Position numbers and translations under genes: made by a program. The notes beneath the pieces were generated by a model, which saw only the letters and a list, made by a program, of their open reading frames with translations, was not told the DNA's origin and ran no database searches. Shown here piece after piece: positions 9,573 through 18,404 of a stretch of 64,000 nt of DNA (positions are counted from its first letter, which is position 1; the number at the start of each line of letters is the position of its first letter). Location: assembly GCF_003268395.1 (NCBI RefSeq), contig NZ_LQXQ01000008.1:1-64000 (forward strand). Reading direction: 5' to 3'. Origin of the DNA: Acinetobacter sp. CFCC 10889. Its GTDB lineage: Bacteria; Pseudomonadota; Gammaproteobacteria; Pseudomonadales; Moraxellaceae.

Positions 9573-9622
9573 AAAGAGAATCTTTATCTTGTAACCAGAA
9601 TCACGGATAAGGATTTCTCTTT
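9573..9622 (-). terminator. Strong hairpin between the divergent defence genes, terminator on the minus strand
   Basis: The arms (9573-9588 and 9606-9622) pair over 16 bp with one bulged base and one G-U pair, around a 17-nt loop. Read on the minus strand the stem ends in CTCTTTTTT, as in a Rho-independent terminator. No gene on that strand ends here. It may stop antisense transcripts from running into the Avs-like promoter, or end a small RNA (inference). Confidence 0.55.
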
Positions 9623-9651
9623 AAAATCATGAGATAAATATAATTTTATGA

Positions 9652-9679
9652 TTGATTTTTAGTGTTATCAGATTAAAAT
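9652..9679 (+). promoter_or_regulatory. Candidate promoter of ptuA-ptuB
   Basis: TTGATT (9652-9657) and TAAAAT (9674-9679) with 16-bp spacing, about 110 nt before the first ATG of ptuA. The leader would be long for the annotated start but shorter if translation begins upstream. Confidence 0.4.
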
Positions 9680-9787
9680 ATAGACTTTTTTATACTTCAA
9701 AAGATGGATAATTCTCAATATAAATGATCTCATTTCCTTAAGCAGAATTCGGGTTATTGTAGGAAAATTATTATTTGGTTAAAATTT

Positions 9788-10963
9788 ATGAGTTTAAGTG
9801 AAATAACAGATAGTTCATCACAAATTAATATTTTGATCGGTGAAAATGGACAAGGTAAAACTCGGCTTTTAGACAATATTGCTTTACAATTTAAGGAAAA
9901 TCAAACCAATTTAATTACCATTAACAACCCAAGAGGTAAAAATTTAGTAAAGCGCTCATCTAAATTTTTAGTTCCAAATCATAGGGTTAATGACCTAAAT
10001 TCAGTTTTTTATAAACTACTTAAGCAAACATTTAACTTAATTGAAAATAATAAATATGATGAAGTCGAAAGTAAGTTTTTTAAAATAGCTAGAATGCTCG
10101 AGTATCTTGGATTTGAAAGTACAATTTTCTTTTCTGTTAAAGATGATCTTTTAGAAAAAGATTTTCTTAGTAGTGATACATTTGATGGTGATTATGATGA
10201 ATCATATATAGTTAGTTCACTTCTTGATTATTTAGATATTCAAGAAGATGATTCTGGCAATAAATATATATGTATTGATTTTATGGGGGATATTTATGGT
10301 GAAATAGAGAATTCAATAAAATTTTTGTATTTGATTAAATATTACTGGGGGGAAAAGATTGAAACACACCTTATCAGTAAAAAAACAAGATTAATTCTAA
10401 AATTTAGTCAATTAAGCTCAGGTGAGAGAAATATAATTCTAACTATTTTTTTTATCTCTATTTCTTTGTCGGATACTAAGAATAATATATTAATTATAGA
10501 TGAACCAGAAATAAGTCTCCATCCAAGATGGCAAATTGATTATTTAGAAAATATTAGTGATTTATTTTACTTATATGATATTAAAATATATATAGCGACA
10601 CATTCCCCATTACTTTTAACGAACTTATTTTTTGATAAAGAAAAAAAGATAAGTCTTTCATATACTATATTTCATGTAAAAAATTCAAATATAAAAGTTA
10701 TTGAAGATGAAAATGAAAAGAGTATAGAGGCTATATACTGGAATATATTTGGAATATTAACACCTCAAAGCTCTTTCTTATCCAGAAAAATTACTGAATT
10801 ACTTAATAAGCTAACATTAGATGAAATACCTTTAGAGCTAGTGATATCTGAGTTAGATATTTATATAGAGGCATCTCATGATTTTAATCAAGTATCATGG
10901 TTAAAAGAATTAAAAGAAAAAATCATTGCAAATAGTAAGAAATTGCAAAGAGGTATTAATTAA
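9788..10963 (+). CDS. ptuA: Septu ATPase PtuA
   Basis: 391 residues. ABC/SMC-type ATPase: P-loop GENGQGKT (18-25), signature LSSGERN (near 210), Walker B IIDEPEISLHPRW (near 235-247) and H-loop IATHSPLLL (near 270). In Septu, PtuA forms a complex with the HNH nuclease PtuB, and the complex cleaves nucleic acid during phage infection. The adjacent HNH gene overlapping by 1 nt (TAATG) fits this. Oddity: the first ATG leaves out the beta-strand that normally precedes the P-loop segment. The same frame is open back to a TGA at 9725 and encodes KIIIWLKF just before the ATG. AGGA at 9761-9764 is well placed for an ATT start at 9770 or 9773, not for 9788, so the true start may be non-ATG. Confidence 0.8.
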   Translation: MSLSEITDSSSQINILIGENGQGKTRLLDNIALQFKENQTNLITINNPRGKNLVKRSSKFLVPNHRVNDLNSVFYKLLKQTFNLIENNKYDEVESKFFKIARMLEYLGFESTIFFSVKDDLLEKDFLSSDTFDGDYDESYIVSSLLDYLDIQEDDSGNKYICIDFMGDIYGEIENSIKFLYLIKYYWGEKIETHLISKKTRLILKFSQLSSGERNIILTIFFISISLSDTKNNILIIDEPEISLHPRWQIDYLENISDLFYLYDIKIYIATHSPLLLTNLFFDKEKKISLSYTIFHVKNSNIKVIEDENEKSIEAIYWNIFGILTPQSSFLSRKITELLNKLTLDEIPLELVISELDIYIEASHDFNQVSWLKELKEKIIANSKKLQRGIN

Positions 10964-11613
10964 TGGAATTTGACAACTCAGATATCTTAGCTATAGATCT
11001 AGCTCACACAGAATTAGATATTTGGTACTCAAAAAACTTAACAAATGTTAAAACAAAAATCAAAGATTATTTGCTAACGAGTTGTAACCATTGCTGCTAT
11101 TGTTTAAGGCCATTTATTGGCGAGTTCAGAATGGTAATAGATATTGAACATATTTTACCATCCTCTATTTTTAGGGAGTTAGCATTTGATTTTAGCAACT
11201 TAACTTTATCTTGTAAAAGATGTAATATGAAAATAAAAAAAGATAATGTCGATTTTGTGGATGGTAATTTATTAAAAATTACTGAATATTTAAAAAGTAA
11301 AGAAAATTTATTTAGATATATAAATAAGTGTGAGAGAGGGATTACAGTTAATAAGTTAAATAGAATTATATACTCTAGCAATAACTATAAATTTATTCAT
11401 CCATTATTAGATGATTATTCTCAGCATTTAGAACATTTTAGTCTTCAACTTAATAAAAAAAACTTTTCAATATATTATCCTAAGACCAAAAAAGGAATTT
11501 ATACGAAAGATTTTTTTAAATTAAGTGAGTTTGAAGTAAGAGACTTGAATGTTATTCAGTATCTGCCTGATCCTGAAAATCTTTCAGACTTTAATATTCC
11601 TTCACTATTGTAA
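10963..11613 (+). CDS. ptuB: Septu HNH nuclease PtuB
   Basis: 216 residues. HNH endonuclease with zinc ligands CCYC (C44 and C47) and CKRCN (C84, C87, N88) around the catalytic DIEHILPSS (H63). This is the arrangement of PtuB and of other TIGR02646-like HNH partners of ABC ATPases. It starts inside the ptuA stop codon, which implies translational coupling and a stoichiometric complex. The C-terminal half is rich in K, N and Y and has no motif I recognise. Very low GC, like ptuA, sets the pair apart from the higher-GC gmt genes next door. Confidence 0.82.
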   Translation: MEFDNSDILAIDLAHTELDIWYSKNLTNVKTKIKDYLLTSCNHCCYCLRPFIGEFRMVIDIEHILPSSIFRELAFDFSNLTLSCKRCNMKIKKDNVDFVDGNLLKITEYLKSKENLFRYINKCERGITVNKLNRIIYSSNNYKFIHPLLDDYSQHLEHFSLQLNKKNFSIYYPKTKKGIYTKDFFKLSEFEVRDLNVIQYLPDPENLSDFNIPSLL

Positions 11614-11697
11614 AGAATAGCTAAAATTAAAATAATACAGCTTCTACGAAATTCTTCTTTTATCTTGATATAATTCAGTCTCTTATCATATCTGTTC

Positions 11698-11728
11698 AAG
11701 CCCAATCCACCCCGATTGGGCTTTTTTA
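11698..11728. terminator. Rho-independent terminator after ptuB
   Basis: 10-bp stem AAGCCCAATC / GATTGGGCTT with loop CACCCC and a T run on the plus strand, 85 nt beyond ptuB. A downstream stretch (11763-11771) repeats the AATGTTCCA 9-mer seen at 4900 and 5150. Confidence 0.8.
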
Positions 11729-11863
11729 ATGATTTATCATGTTTCACAATCATTATTTGAGCAATGTTCCACGCTTTTGTGTAGTCTCATTTAACCCTAA
11801 AACAGAAAAAACTGTCCATAAATGCGTTAGAAAGATATTTTAAGCCCAGTAAGAGAATGTTCG

Positions 11864-12535
11864 TTATACCTGTGCCAAGACTTTCTGTATTGCCAACACG
11901 AACCCATTCTTAAACAGAGGTCGCCCATGCTCATCCTTAACTGCTCCATATTTAGATACCGTCCAACCTCGCTGTGCCATTCTCTCTTCATTAATAGCAT
12001 CCTCCAAAGCTTCAATATCTGCCTGTAGGAGCACACCATCTAATGATGGTAATACTTCGACTTCTTGATGCACTTGTTCGGCTTGGATCACCCGATTAGG
12101 TCGCATATCTACAACGACTTCCACATTTTGTTTAAGAATGCGGTTTTCTGCTTTTAGTTTATTCTTCTCGGCAATAATTTGACCAAAAACAGCCCTCATC
12201 GCGGGGTCATCTAATCGCTTCAATAAATCCATATCAGATGGTGTATCTAGCTTTCTGGATTGAGGTACAGGTGGCTTTTTCATCGTTGTATTGGCTTTGG
12301 TTGCCCACGCATCAATCAAAAGGCGAAAATGCTCACCCGTTTTGTTACGAATGCTAACCGTACCAACGCCACCTTCGGCTTTTGATACTCGACCAATCGC
12401 TGTAATGGAGTAATCTTTTTCACCTGCATTAAATCGAGCTTCTAATAAGGTATTCAGCTTATCTAAAGAGTCTTGTGTGCGACTTGCTTTACCTGATTTT
12501 AGGTCTTCCAGAATAGTATTAATATCAACCTGCAT
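11864..12535 (-). CDS. gmtX: Gamma-mobile-trio protein GmtX
   Basis: 223 residues. The N-terminus (LDKLNTLLEARFNAGEKD, then ITAIGRVSKAEGGVGTVSIRNKTGEHFRLLIDAW) matches my recollection of GmtX, the small third protein of GMT mobile elements. The IRNKTG stretch resembles a DNA-binding segment. Residues near 110-135 (IIAEKNKLKAENRILKQ) look like a short coiled coil. Its ATG overlaps the gmtZ stop by 11 nt, so it is the last gene of the gmtY-gmtZ-gmtX operon. It is needed for recognising the element, but its molecular role is not known to me. The identification rests on gene order as much as on sequence. Confidence 0.72.
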   Translation of the reverse strand: MQVDINTILEDLKSGKASRTQDSLDKLNTLLEARFNAGEKDYSITAIGRVSKAEGGVGTVSIRNKTGEHFRLLIDAWATKANTTMKKPPVPQSRKLDTPSDMDLLKRLDDPAMRAVFGQIIAEKNKLKAENRILKQNVEVVVDMRPNRVIQAEQVHQEVEVLPSLDGVLLQADIEALEDAINEERMAQRGWTVSKYGAVKDEHGRPLFKNGFVLAIQKVLAQV

Positions 12536-15142
12536 TTAGAGAATCTCCTTTAACAACATTTGAACCTAATGATTTAATTGAAATACCATGAACAGGTGCA
12601 TTTATACTGTGCTCTAATGCATTAATGCCTAAGTCGAGTAGTGTACTGTCTTGCAAAAATTGACCAAGCTCCAAGTAGCTTGCTACCTGTTTGTAACCAT
12701 CCAGTTTGTCTGTTGGGTTAGCTTGTAGTGCCATTTGGCGCATCATCGCGTTTGCCGCAATAAGTTGCTGGTCTTTATCAAGCATGAGGAGGTATGGCAT
12801 ATAGCCCTTACGCATCATAAAACGGCTTAGGCTTTGAGTTCTTTGCTCAATCGTTGGGGTCTTCTTAACATCATCAAGTATGTCAGGATAAAATTCAGCA
12901 TCGTCACAAAGCAAAGACAGTTGTAACAATTCTGAATCTGTTTCCACAAAGCCAACTTTAATGTCGCTCACTGAGCCAACTGCGACCAGTTTATTCGTGG
13001 TATCGCTTTCAGTACGATCTTGCTCGATTTCGATAATTCGACGAATCAACCCAAAGGTTGAAATCCAGTCTTTTGTGTATTCATCAGCTTCAACTAATTG
13101 CTTCTCATATCTGCGTTGAAGTGCTTGTAGCTCATTATGTTGAGTAAATGGTTTACCCTTACATTCAGCTTCGTATTTGAGCTCATCCATTACCTCTATC
13201 TCGCCCTCTAACTGAACCGCTAAATTAGCAGCTTCATGGGCTTTATAACTCATAAAGTTAAGGTGAGCATTGAGCGCAGGAAGATAGCGAGCATCAGTAA
13301 TGAACCAACGACAGCGAACACAATTTTCAAAACCGTGCGCCACTTGGTTATAAACTCTCAGTTTGGGAATTATTGAATCTTGTAATAACTCACCACCATT
13401 CCAACAACCAGCAACCGTTTTGGCTTCATCAGAGCGAACGGTATTGCCGCCCGCTAAACACAAACCATGATGACGGTTTTCCCAACCAAGAGGGTTTCGA
13501 TTAACCAATGCAGCCTCAATAGATTGACCATCGTGATATGCCATTTTGCATTTAATTTGACGCATTTCAGCATCTTTTAGGAATGTGCGAACACTCTCTT
13601 GTGATTTATCATCAAGCAATTTATTTGCTTCGGTCATTTTCTCTTTCATCACCGCAGGGGTAAGCTTGGTGTAATAAACTGTCATAATAATGCGTGAATG
13701 ACCCGCTAACAGCTTTGACACCACTGGTAAGGGCAATTAGCATCCATGATGTAACAGGTAATCAGAGAGACACGCAGGCTGTGTAAGGGGAACTCAGTGC
13801 TTTTTTTAGCTAGTTTATAAGCTTCACCATAATCATGCACTAATCGCAGTGCTGTCCCGTCAGATAAGATGTCACCAGAAACTAAAAGATTTTGCTCAAG
13901 TTGATAGAGTAGTTTGTACCAACCCTTTGATATTGCTGAGCCTTGAACAGGCTTAACTTTATCTTCTGGCTTACTTGCTGTCGCATCACGAAACAGAAAG
14001 CAACTGTGACCCATCGCGCTTAAAAAGGCTTTCGATCTCTTAGAGATAGTGTGCTTTGCCTCTAACGTAGTACAGTCCGTAGGCTTGCTGATGGGGTTGT
14101 ATTTCTCTTGCCAATTACGCAGTTTTTCGAGCCAATACAGCACACCTTCGTTTTGCCAAGGGATTTCATAACCACGCTCAAATTCATCCTTGTTTTGGTC
14201 TGCGGTTTTGTTGGTACTGATATACAAGCCTGTTGATTCACGCCCTGTGGCATTGTCTTTAAACTGGCGAAACACACCTTTACTGTAACGATTTAAGGCA
14301 AATTTATGAGGGTTTTCAATCCAGCTGCCATTCTCATAACGTAGTGTGTCAGCCTCACCAGAATCGAGCATGCGCACCTGATAGGTACGTAGCGGTAAAT
14401 GCAGTTTAATGAACAACACCATGCTGGTCACTGGTGACCAGATTTGATGAATGGTGATATGCTTATTACTACGAGTAACTTCTTTGCTGCGCCACACGCA
14501 ATCAAGATCGTTTTTATCAAGCAGGCTCTCATCGACCTCAATCCAGTCACCACCTTGATTACCTTGCCCGGTCTGCTGTTGTGCCCACTTCCAATCAGAA
14601 AAATGCCCTCTTGGTTTAGGACACAAGATATGGCGTAAATCGCAAATGTAACGATACGGCAGTGGGTTATGAACGGATTCAGTATTATTTTTTTTGGCTT
14701 TGACTTGCTCAAAAGGATTGGCGTATAAGCGGATAGTTTTGCCGTAATCGTCCTTGTCGCTGAAATGAGTATCTAGCACCCAATCAATGAATTGTTTACA
14801 TTGATTTAATCTTTCTGCTGTACCTGAAGTGTCACTACGATTGGTCTTTTCCAGCACGATACGTTTCAATTCATCAGTTGAGGCTTGCCAACCATTTTTA
14901 CCCTCGAATAGGCTCACAACGTCTGATGTAAAAGGCACTGTGCCACATAGGTAAAGCTCTAAAAAAATACATAAAGCATCAAGTTTAGTCGACGTTCCTG
15001 CATCTTGAGCGTTAATCCATTCCTCAGCTATTTGTCGCCATGTTTCCCATTGTTTGCCGTGATTATTTACAAGCCATTGCAAGGTTAAATCCGAACTGCG
15101 ACCATCATGCTTTTTCCTTTTAGCTCTTGTGTTAGTAGCCAT
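12525..15142 (-). pseudogene. gmtZ: Gamma-mobile-trio integrase GmtZ, split by a frameshift
   Basis: Two frames together encode about 870 residues. The first (13706-15142, 478 aa) runs to the recombinase box HSLRVSLITCYIMDAN, then leaves frame and stops. The second (12525-13736) opens directly with LPLPVVSKLLAGHSRIIMTVYYTK, carrying the GHS and tyrosine part of the same active site. The frames join at GCTAATTGCCC near 13735; one added base (for example AATTTG) restores one protein. The C-terminal half has cysteine-rich NCVRCRWF, a probable zinc-binding site. It overlaps gmtY by 11 nt and gmtX by 11 nt. As written the recombinase is inactive unless ribosomes shift frame; the TTG at 13736 has no good ribosome-binding site. 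Confidence 0.78.
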
Positions 15143-16598
15143 TGCGCTTTCCTAGTTTTGGGTTCTTGCCCGTAAATAATCCATCGGGGTCAATATCGTT
15201 AAATCCATGTTCAGTTAACACTTCCCAACTTGGTGTGTTTATTTGCTCAACTGGCTCTTTTGGGTTTAAGAGTTGTTGCGTTGCTGCATTAAGGCAACTT
15301 GTAACTTCTTTTGCTGTTGGTGTGGTATAAACCGCTTGTGACTCCAACGAGGCATGATGTAAACACTTCTTAATTACAATTTCCTGTACGCCAGCTCTGC
15401 GTAACCGTCTGCCGTAGCTGTGTCGGTGTGAGTGAGGGGATAAGCCATCGGCTTTACACGGCTTAAGCCCAATACGCTTTAAGCCATTACGGTAGCTATC
15501 GTGGAATGCATTAAGCGTATATGGATTGCCTGTATGCTCACGGTGGAAGCTCACAAAGGCATAAGGGTGATTACGTTCAACAGCAGTCAGAAATCGAGTG
15601 TAGTCTTGCCAAAGTTTGGCAAATACTTCACCAAAGACAGTCGGAAACCAGTGAACTTCCAAATATTCATCTTTGCTGTCCGTGACTCGGCTTTTCCATC
15701 CGACTCGTTTCTTGCACATGAGGTCATTACGGGGGCTTAATGCGTATTTCTCTTTAAGGTAAGCAGCACGAGTTATTTTACCTGAACGTCCACGCCAGTT
15801 ATTCGGGGCTTTACCGTCCTCTGGATGATAGATGCGAACCTTAACGCTATTCGGGTTTGATTGGTCGATTAAGACATCTTCAAGCCACAGGTGTAAAGCT
15901 TCTGATTCACGCAAACCACCGCCATGCATGAGCAGTAGAATTAATTGGTCACGCAATACAACCCTACGGTCTATTGCCCCTCCTAAACCATCGAAATAAA
16001 AAGCTTCAAAATAACGCTCAGGAAACTCTATCGCCTCTTGTGATTGTTTACCCAATGGACGTTTACCTTGAACGCTACGAGCATATCGGACGGTTGAATT
16101 AATGTGCTTATCTTTGATGTGACCAAGGAAGTTATGCTGATTCTTGCGAAACCAAGCAGCGTAGTTAAGGCGTTGTGTCAAACTGTCAGCCTCAACAAGT
16201 GGGTTCATTGACATTGAACCCTGTTTTTCGGTTAACCAATCAGTCATTTTGCTCAAAGCATTGATGTGTGATCTGGCGACTTGTTTACTGCAAGGCAACC
16301 AATACAAACCCGATGGATCTAAACCATCATTTCCAATAGTACCTGTATATAATCGACTACTAAAACTTTCAAATAAGGCTTGTGATGAAGAAAAAGCACC
16401 CACATTTGCTGTCATATATTCGAGTAAAAGTTGAGTTGCTTTAATGTAATTATTAGTTGTTGATGGACTCATACCATCTCGCTTTAACTTCAAAGCATAT
16501 TCGACTAAAGGTTTTATTGGCTCTTTATATTGATCAAGTAATACTGGGATCTCAGTAAAAATACCTGAATTATCATCTACAACTTTTACAATCTGCAT
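15132..16598 (-). CDS. gmtY: Gamma-mobile-trio tyrosine recombinase GmtY
   Basis: 488 residues. Tyrosine-type site-specific recombinase: a SAM-like N-terminal core-binding part (about 20-170), first catalytic arginine in GGGLRESEALHLW (near 225), HSHRHSYGRRLRRAG (near 389) and the nucleophile region CLHHASLESQAVYTT (Y near 422). First gene of the GMT operon, with its stop overlapping the gmtZ start (ATGGCTACTAA). GMT elements move genomic islands between gammaproteobacteria and carry defence and offence cargo. GC content is higher than in the flanking defence genes, which points to separate histories. A generic integrase is the alternative, but the three-gene overlapping order favours GMT. 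Confidence 0.8.
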   Translation of the reverse strand: MQIVKVVDDNSGIFTEIPVLLDQYKEPIKPLVEYALKLKRDGMSPSTTNNYIKATQLLLEYMTANVGAFSSSQALFESFSSRLYTGTIGNDGLDPSGLYWLPCSKQVARSHINALSKMTDWLTEKQGSMSMNPLVEADSLTQRLNYAAWFRKNQHNFLGHIKDKHINSTVRYARSVQGKRPLGKQSQEAIEFPERYFEAFYFDGLGGAIDRRVVLRDQLILLLMHGGGLRESEALHLWLEDVLIDQSNPNSVKVRIYHPEDGKAPNNWRGRSGKITRAAYLKEKYALSPRNDLMCKKRVGWKSRVTDSKDEYLEVHWFPTVFGEVFAKLWQDYTRFLTAVERNHPYAFVSFHREHTGNPYTLNAFHDSYRNGLKRIGLKPCKADGLSPHSHRHSYGRRLRRAGVQEIVIKKCLHHASLESQAVYTTPTAKEVTSCLNAATQQLLNPKEPVEQINTPSWEVLTEHGFNDIDPDGLFTGKNPKLGKRNGY

Positions 16599-16720
16599 GT
16601 TTTATCCATTAAAAATATAAATTTAGGAAAATACACAGCAGAAAGAATCCTAAACATTGATAAAATAACCAATGTCTTTTAGAATGAATTTGTCTTGAGA
16701 TGCTAATTGATAGACAAACC

Positions 16721-16754
16721 TATAAAGACTCATGTTACAGCATGGGTCTTTATA
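16721..16754. other. 14-bp hairpin between gmtY and the gp16-like gene
   Basis: TATAAAGACTCATG / CATGGGTCTTTATA with a 6-nt loop; one position is a wobble. It sits 34 nt after the stop of the 16788-16982 gene and 123 nt before the gmtY start, but lacks a clear T tract. It could be a weak terminator or a recombinase site. Confidence 0.45.
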
Positions 16755-16787
16755 CTTTCTGCGTTAATAAAAATATAAATTAATATC

Positions 16788-16982
16788 TTATTTCATAAAT
16801 TTCTGCTCCTTAATTCCTAGTTTGACTGCAATTTTATGGCTTTCACCGCGCTGAGGAATTTTATTATTTTTCAATATTCGATATACAAGATCAGGCGAGA
16901 AATTATTATCTCTCGACCATTCAGCTATTGAGGTTCCTGATTGAGAAAAATCATCTCTAACTTGTTTAATTGATTTGAGCAT
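16788..16982 (-). CDS. BcepMu gp16-like small HTH DNA-binding protein
   Basis: 64 residues. The pattern MLKSIKQVRDDF, then GTSIAEWSRDNNFSPDLVYRIL and RGESHKIAVKLGI, is that of the small phage-associated BcepMu gp16 family, a single HTH domain with a terminal alpha-helix carrying H-K-I-A-V. These are presumed transcription regulators of mobile elements. It lies upstream of gmtY on the same strand and may control the GMT operon (inference). Intact by length for the family. Confidence 0.7.
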   Translation of the reverse strand: MLKSIKQVRDDFSQSGTSIAEWSRDNNFSPDLVYRILKNNKIPQRGESHKIAVKLGIKEQKFMK

Positions 16983-17103
16983 ATCAGACGAATTTTGAAT
17001 AAATTTGACGAAAAAATATAGTAGAAAAAAGCCTAGGTCAAGCAGAAAAACATTAGATTAACACTATGATTTTATTATTATATTTTTTATAATACCTGTT
17101 TTA

Positions 17104-17583
17104 TTAACTCATAATATCTTTCATTAATCGAATATTTGAATGCATATTTCTTATTTCATTCTCTAATTTTTCTTTATGATTAATCAAATGTTTCTCTAAT
17201 GTTTTATCATTTGATAATAATGATTCTAAGAATGTTAAATTGTTTTTTTTATCGTTAATTTGATTAATAAATTCAGTTTCTTTTATCAAAAAAATATTTT
17301 CAAGCTTCTGTTTCTTATACTGATTTCTCAGTTCATTTAGTCTGAGAGTTTCCGTATAGCTAAATGCTTTTTTTGTAGATTGCTTTTCATCAATTTCTAA
17401 ATATTGACATTTAAGTAAGACCCTTAACCCTACATACATAAGCTGTTTACAACGTTTAGCTCTATAACGTTGATTAAGCCCCATTTTTTCCCAAAAGTGT
17501 TTTGCTTGCCAATTGATGATTTCATTATCCATAAAGATTTTCAAAAAATCATGATACAAAGGTAAGTTGACGGATTTTGACAT
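17104..17583 (-). CDS. Unrecognised coiled-coil protein of the island
   Basis: 159 residues; I do not recognise the family. The N-terminal 60 residues (HDFLKIFMDNEIINWQAKHFWEKMGL, then RYRAKRCKQLMYVGLRVLLKCQYLEID) look like a compact winged-helix or helical module. Residues 75-155 are strongly charged, with heptad-like spacing, and probably form a coiled coil. It lies between the gp16-like gene and the divergent XRE gene and shares the symmetric divergent promoter with the latter. A regulatory or structural partner of mobile-element genes is possible; no function is claimed. Confidence 0.6.
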   Translation of the reverse strand: MSKSVNLPLYHDFLKIFMDNEIINWQAKHFWEKMGLNQRYRAKRCKQLMYVGLRVLLKCQYLEIDEKQSTKKAFSYTETLRLNELRNQYKKQKLENIFLIKETEFINQINDKKNNLTFLESLLSNDKTLEKHLINHKEKLENEIRNMHSNIRLMKDIMS

Positions 17584-17605
17584 TTTAAGCTTCTATAAAA
17601 TAAAA

Positions 17606-17636
17606 GAGGATTATAGTCCGTGGATATATAATCCTC
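17606..17636. promoter_or_regulatory. Symmetric divergent promoter and operator
   Basis: A perfect inverted repeat, GAGGATTATA (17606-17615) and TATAATCCTC (17627-17636), with an 11-bp spacer. Each arm holds a consensus -10 TATAAT, one per strand, so the two -10 boxes face each other. It lies between the coiled-coil gene (minus) and the XRE gene (plus). A dimer of the XRE protein bound here would affect both promoters. Confidence 0.6.
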
Positions 17637-17674
17637 AATTGGTGATATTTCTATTTTTGAGCATTTAGTTTCAA

Positions 17675-17881
17675 ATGACAGATTTATCATTAAAAATTGG
17701 CCAATTAATTCGTGTAAAGCGGGTCGAAAAAAAATTAACACAAGAAAAACTTTCGCTACAATGCGGAATAGACCATAGTTATATGGGACGGATTGAACGT
17801 GGTGAAGTGAATATTACTGTTGAAAAGTTATATGAAATTGCCATGGAGTTAGAGGTTAAAGTACAAGAACTACTCCCATAA
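17675..17881 (+). CDS. Controller-like XRE family regulator
   Basis: 68 residues, a single helix-turn-helix XRE domain: IGQLIRVKRVEKKLTQEKLSLQCGIDHSYMGRIERGEVNITVEKLYEIAMEL. Length and layout resemble the controller (C) proteins of restriction-modification systems, which autoregulate from paired operators. The symmetric inverted repeat just upstream fits such control. No active restriction genes remain nearby; only an hsdM fossil at 18.2 kb does. Alternatively it is a simple regulator of the element. Confidence 0.75.
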   Translation: MTDLSLKIGQLIRVKRVEKKLTQEKLSLQCGIDHSYMGRIERGEVNITVEKLYEIAMELEVKVQELLP

Positions 17882-17922
17882 GTAATGATTATTCTTAAGT
17901 AAATGAATGAGAGATTTTTAAT

Positions 17923-18105
17923 ATGCCAAAAAATATTGATTTAGAAGAAGAAAAAAGAAATGAATTAGGTAACCAAATGGTGGAAGACCTGATGATAATT
18001 GCGGAATTGGAGCAAAGACCGATTAAGCATTTTAAAGCTAATAAAAATGGAATTTTTTATGAGGTACAAGTAGATTCTAAGGATCATTACAGTCCTACAA
18101 AATAG
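17923..18105 (+). CDS. Small acidic protein downstream of the XRE regulator
   Basis: 60 residues, not recognised. The first half is acidic (IDLEEEKRNELGNQMVEDL), the second half basic and beta-like (HFKANKNGIFYEVQVD). GAGAG precedes the ATG by 7 nt. It starts 41 nt after the XRE stop on the same strand, so the two are probably cotranscribed. It could be a partner or antagonist of the regulator (speculative). Confidence 0.5.
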   Translation: MPKNIDLEEEKRNELGNQMVEDLMIIAELEQRPIKHFKANKNGIFYEVQVDSKDHYSPTK

Positions 18106-18212
18106 TTAGCTTCGATGGCACGCCAAACCTTGTCGCATCATCTTTATTTTACATAACTTTTCCAATCCAAATCCAACACAATATGCTCAAAGAAAATTTG
18201 AGATTCATTTAA

Positions 18213-18335
18213 GTGATTACAGGCGAAATTAAAAGCAAAATTGACCAGATTTGGAATGCATTTTGGAGTGGTGATATTTCCAATCCACTTGAAGTCATGG
18301 AACAAATGACCTATTTGCTGTTTATTCGCCACTAG
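18213..18335 (+). pseudogene. hsdM: Fossil of type I restriction methylase HsdM (N-terminus only)
   Basis: A GTG-started frame of 40 codons reads ITGEIKSKIDQIWNAFWSG, then ISNPLEVMEQMTYLLFIRH, and stops. This is the well-known N-terminal helical domain of HsdM, where about 500 residues would follow. No methylase catalytic motif follows. It shows that a type I restriction-modification locus once stood here and was deleted or replaced. Confidence 0.75.
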
Positions 18336-18404
18336 AGGGCCATTGAAGTGCAGATAGAGCTTGTGCCTGCCCCCAACTCGCCAAACTTTGCAAATATGTG
18401 CGTA

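Noticed and set aside
9573..9788. Retron-type structured RNA ahead of ptuA
   Set aside because: PtuAB occurs in some retrons, but no reverse transcriptase gene is present and the hairpin reads as a terminator on the other strand.
12525..13736. The 403-residue frame as an independent gene
   Set aside because: It begins inside the recombinase active site with a TTG lacking a ribosome-binding site, and its sequence continues the upstream frame exactly.
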